A stretch of DNA of 17,008 bases from an uncultured Desulfuromonadales bacterium (GTDB taxonomy: Bacteria; Desulfobacterota; Desulfuromonadia; Desulfuromonadales; Geopsychrobacteraceae), in the NCBI GenBank assembly GCA_945788205.1, contig CALZLE010000036.1:1-17008 (forward strand), written 5' to 3'. The notes below the pieces were generated by a model. That model ran no database searches, was not told the origin of the DNA, and worked only from the letters and a program-made list of their open reading frames with translations. The position numbers and the translations under genes were made by a program. Below are positions 15,037 to 17,008 of the stretch, in pieces (the stretch's first letter is position 1; every line of letters starts with the position of its first letter).

Positions 15037-16638
15037 TCACTCACCCCCGCTGTCCACGCGCGTTAGAGAAGGATACTGCGACCCGGTTCGGCTGTTGAGG
15101 AGAATCAGAGTATAGTTACCGACGATTCCATCCGGCTCTAAGCCCGACTGGGTCTGAAACTGCCGCACTTCTTCAAGCAGAAGTCCATCCAGAATCGATA
15201 CCCCGCCACTCCTGACACCACGACCGTGTAATAAAGCCATCCGCTCTTCGAGCCACTGTACCACCGCACCCTGATCACCCGGCTTGATCGCCCCGGCAAA
15301 AGCTGGGGGCGCTTGCCAAAGCAGAGAAAACTCACCTAACCATTGCTGGTTTAAAGCGCTAATCGAAACGGTCCGCTGTTCACCGGCGACGATCAACGTG
15401 GCTTGCTGATTGTCGAGCTTTGTCAGGGTTGCATAAAACTCCTGCCCCTGTGGATCACGCAGTTTCAATACTGCTGGGCGATCTAACTGGCGCAGACGGC
15501 CCAAGCTGCCACGCTTGAGCATTAGCTTAAATCCTAGCTTCGCTGCTTGCTCAACCGCAGTCCCCTGCTCTGCAACAAACTCTTTGCCCCAGCTGGAAAA
15601 CAGCGCTTTGTAGGCCGACACACTGCTGTTGCCAGCCGGCTTCGGCGACTCCCACAAAAGCGGCTTCACAGGCGCAGGTCTGCTGATCGGAACCTTGACC
15701 TGTGTCGCAACCGATTGTTGCAGTTGATGATCCAGATAGGTTTGCAACAGCAGGATGCAACCGGTCAAAACCACCAGAGCCAGCAATGCCCATTGCCAGA
15801 CCGGGGTCGCTGACGCTTGCCGCTGCGGCTTTTTGCCAAAGACCTCGCGTGCCGCGGCCGTCAACAAAGTCGGGCTGATGTTGTGTTGCTCCTTCGCGTA
15901 AGCTCCGAGCAGTGCTCGGTCGCAAAGCAGATTGATCAACCGCGGGACACCGCCACTGAGCAGATAGAGCTTATCGATAGTCGCCGGGAAAAAGAGCGGT
16001 CGATCGACCCCAGCCACCGATAATCGGTGACTCACATAGGCCTGAATTTCATTTTTCGACAAGGGTTCAAGGTGGTAGCGGGCAGTAATCCGTTGCGCCA
16101 GTTGGCGCAGCTCAGGCTGCTCGAGACTCTGTTTCAACTCCGGCTGCCCAAGCATGATCACCTGCAACAGCTTCTGTTTATGGGTCTCAAGATTGGTCAA
16201 CAGCCGGATCTGCTCCAGAACAGCAACCTGCAGGTTTTGCGCTTCATCGATGATCAGGACCGTTTTGCGTCCCTGACTATGTGCCTCAAGTAGAAAGGCA
16301 TTGATCGCATCGATAAAAACTTTATTGCTGCGATTCCCCTCCGGGTAAAGAATGCCGAGTTCATCGCAGATGGTTGCCAACAGTTCGATGACCGTCAATT
16401 TGGGATTGAGGACAAAAGCGATTTCGGAGTTTTCCGGGACCTGTTCGAGCAGGCAGCGACAGACAGTGGTTTTTCCCGTCCCAACTTCCCCGGTCAGCAG
16501 CACGAAGCCACCCTCGGTTTTCAGGCCATAAACCAGATGGGCCAGGGCTTCGCGATGGCGGTCGCTCATGTATAAGAATTGTGGATCGGGAGCGATAGAA
16601 AAGGGCGCTTCTTTGAAACCGAAATATTCGTTGTACAT
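15037..16638 (-). CDS. gspA: Type II secretion ATPase GspA (ExeA-like, AAA plus peptidoglycan-binding)
   Basis: Inner-membrane protein of 533 residues that pairs with GspB to place the secretin in the cell wall. The N-terminus MYNEYFGFKEAPFSIAPDP is typical of ExeA. The cytoplasmic AAA ATPase has Walker A GEVGTGKTT (Lys56), Walker B VLIIDEAQ (Asp131, Glu132) and a sensor region in VIMLGQPEL. A membrane helix lies at about 281-300. The periplasmic part contains a C39-peptidase-like but non-catalytic segment (LGFKLMLKRGSLGRLRQLDRPA onwards, ending LGEFSLLWQAP) and a C-terminal peptidoglycan-binding domain (about 445-520: PGDQGAVVQWLEERMA, FQTQSGLEPDGIVG). I chose the ATG at 16638 over the frame's ATG at 16695 because it gives the conserved family start and has GGGG about 8 bases upstream. 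The stop leads directly into gspB. Confidence 0.94.
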   Translation of the reverse strand: MYNEYFGFKEAPFSIAPDPQFLYMSDRHREALAHLVYGLKTEGGFVLLTGEVGTGKTTVCRCLLEQVPENSEIAFVLNPKLTVIELLATICDELGILYPEGNRSNKVFIDAINAFLLEAHSQGRKTVLIIDEAQNLQVAVLEQIRLLTNLETHKQKLLQVIMLGQPELKQSLEQPELRQLAQRITARYHLEPLSKNEIQAYVSHRLSVAGVDRPLFFPATIDKLYLLSGGVPRLINLLCDRALLGAYAKEQHNISPTLLTAAAREVFGKKPQRQASATPVWQWALLALVVLTGCILLLQTYLDHQLQQSVATQVKVPISRPAPVKPLLWESPKPAGNSSVSAYKALFSSWGKEFVAEQGTAVEQAAKLGFKLMLKRGSLGRLRQLDRPAVLKLRDPQGQEFYATLTKLDNQQATLIVAGEQRTVSISALNQQWLGEFSLLWQAPPAFAGAIKPGDQGAVVQWLEERMALLHGRGVRSGGVSILDGLLLEEVRQFQTQSGLEPDGIVGNYTLILLNSRTGSQYPSLTRVDSGGE

Positions 16639-16789
16639 AGAAACGACCCCAAGAGATTCAGACAATATCGGCAAAGCATACAACAACAAGAACAAACCGT
16701 GGCTGTAGCCTATAAAATTTAAGCGTTTAAGGCAACAACTCTGCTAGCAATGAGGGTTCTTTGGGAGAGATCAGAACCGATTTTTGAGT

Positions 16790-17008
16790 CTACAGTTGCC
16801 GATGATCGCGGCCGCTTTTCTGCAGATAGTATTCGTAATCCCCTTCGTAGGCGAGCATTGCCCCCTGATCGATTTCGAAAACCCGCCCGACCAACGAACG
16901 CAGAAAGTGCCGATCATGACTGACCAGCAGCAGGGTACCGGCAAACTTCTGCAGTGCGTCGAGTAACACTTCGCGAGATTGGATGTCGAGGTGGTTGGTC
17001 GGCTCATC
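16790..17008 (-). CDS. ABC-F family ATPase, C-terminal end (5' part beyond window)
   Basis: The minus frame is open from base 17008 to a TAG at 16790-16792, giving the last 72 residues of a larger protein. It begins in Walker B and the D-loop (DEPTNHLDI), then the H-switch (LLLVSHDRHFL), then VGRVFEIDQG and YEGDYEYYLQKSGRDHRQL at the end. DEPTNHLD with SHDR..L is characteristic of ABC-F proteins, soluble tandem-ATPase factors without membrane domains that act on ribosomes. The tail after the nucleotide-binding domain is short, with no long C-terminal coiled coil of the Uup type. The subfamily cannot be set from this fragment. The 151 bases between it and gspA hold no gene; a hairpin just after its stop (GGTTCT/AGAACC, 16755-16778) has a T run only on the opposite strand. 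Confidence 0.92.
   Translation of the reverse strand, partial: DEPTNHLDIQSREVLLDALQKFAGTLLLVSHDRHFLRSLVGRVFEIDQGAMLAYEGDYEYYLQKSGRDHRQL

Noticed and set aside
16755..16785. Hairpin GGTTCT/AGAACC followed by TTTTT on the plus strand, as a terminator
   Set aside because: Only six pairs with a 12-base loop, and the T run is on the strand with no gene reading into it. For the minus-strand ABC-F gene no T run follows.

Overview
The window is chromosomal DNA of a Gram-negative bacterium, most likely a member of the Desulfuromonadales/Geobacterales group (Desulfobacterota, the former Deltaproteobacteria). This is inferred from gene content: signalling proteins of the types common in that group, a SAM-I riboswitch in front of metX, a fused ExeA-type GspA next to GspB, a second EF-G, and a long protein of unknown function like those I associate with that group. 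I see no prophage, insertion sequence, CRISPR array, rRNA or tRNA.

Layout. An ammonium transporter (minus, cut by the left edge) is divergent from a large chemoreceptor (plus). Next comes a complete SAM-I riboswitch with an intrinsic terminator, controlling metX (homoserine O-acyltransferase, TTG start). metX converges on a REC-GGDEF diguanylate cyclase, with a 54-residue four-cysteine protein upstream of the cyclase on the same strand. From 6530 to 11322 a plus-strand run holds a PhnP-like metallo-beta-lactamase-fold hydrolase, a 607-residue protein of unknown function that overlaps it by 4 nt, and a divergent EF-G paralogue. From about 11366 everything reads on the minus strand: a relic of a response-regulator receiver domain, a small cytoplasmic-type SNase-like nuclease, a periplasmic-binding-type hybrid histidine kinase, gspB, gspA, and the C-terminal end of an ABC-F ATPase cut by the right edge.

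How the parts work together. gspA and gspB form one operon (stop and start separated by 2 nt) for placing the type II secretin in the peptidoglycan. metX stands alone under SAM feedback. The chemoreceptor, cyclase and hybrid kinase are separate sensory inputs without obvious partners here. The hydrolase/607-aa/EF-G run is the part least explained by known biology and is the best candidate for an undescribed functional unit. The most unexpected single item is the 30-codon receiver-domain relic between the EF-G gene and the nuclease gene. Several start sites differ from the longest open frame and were chosen from Shine-Dalgarno position, promoter position and family N-termini.
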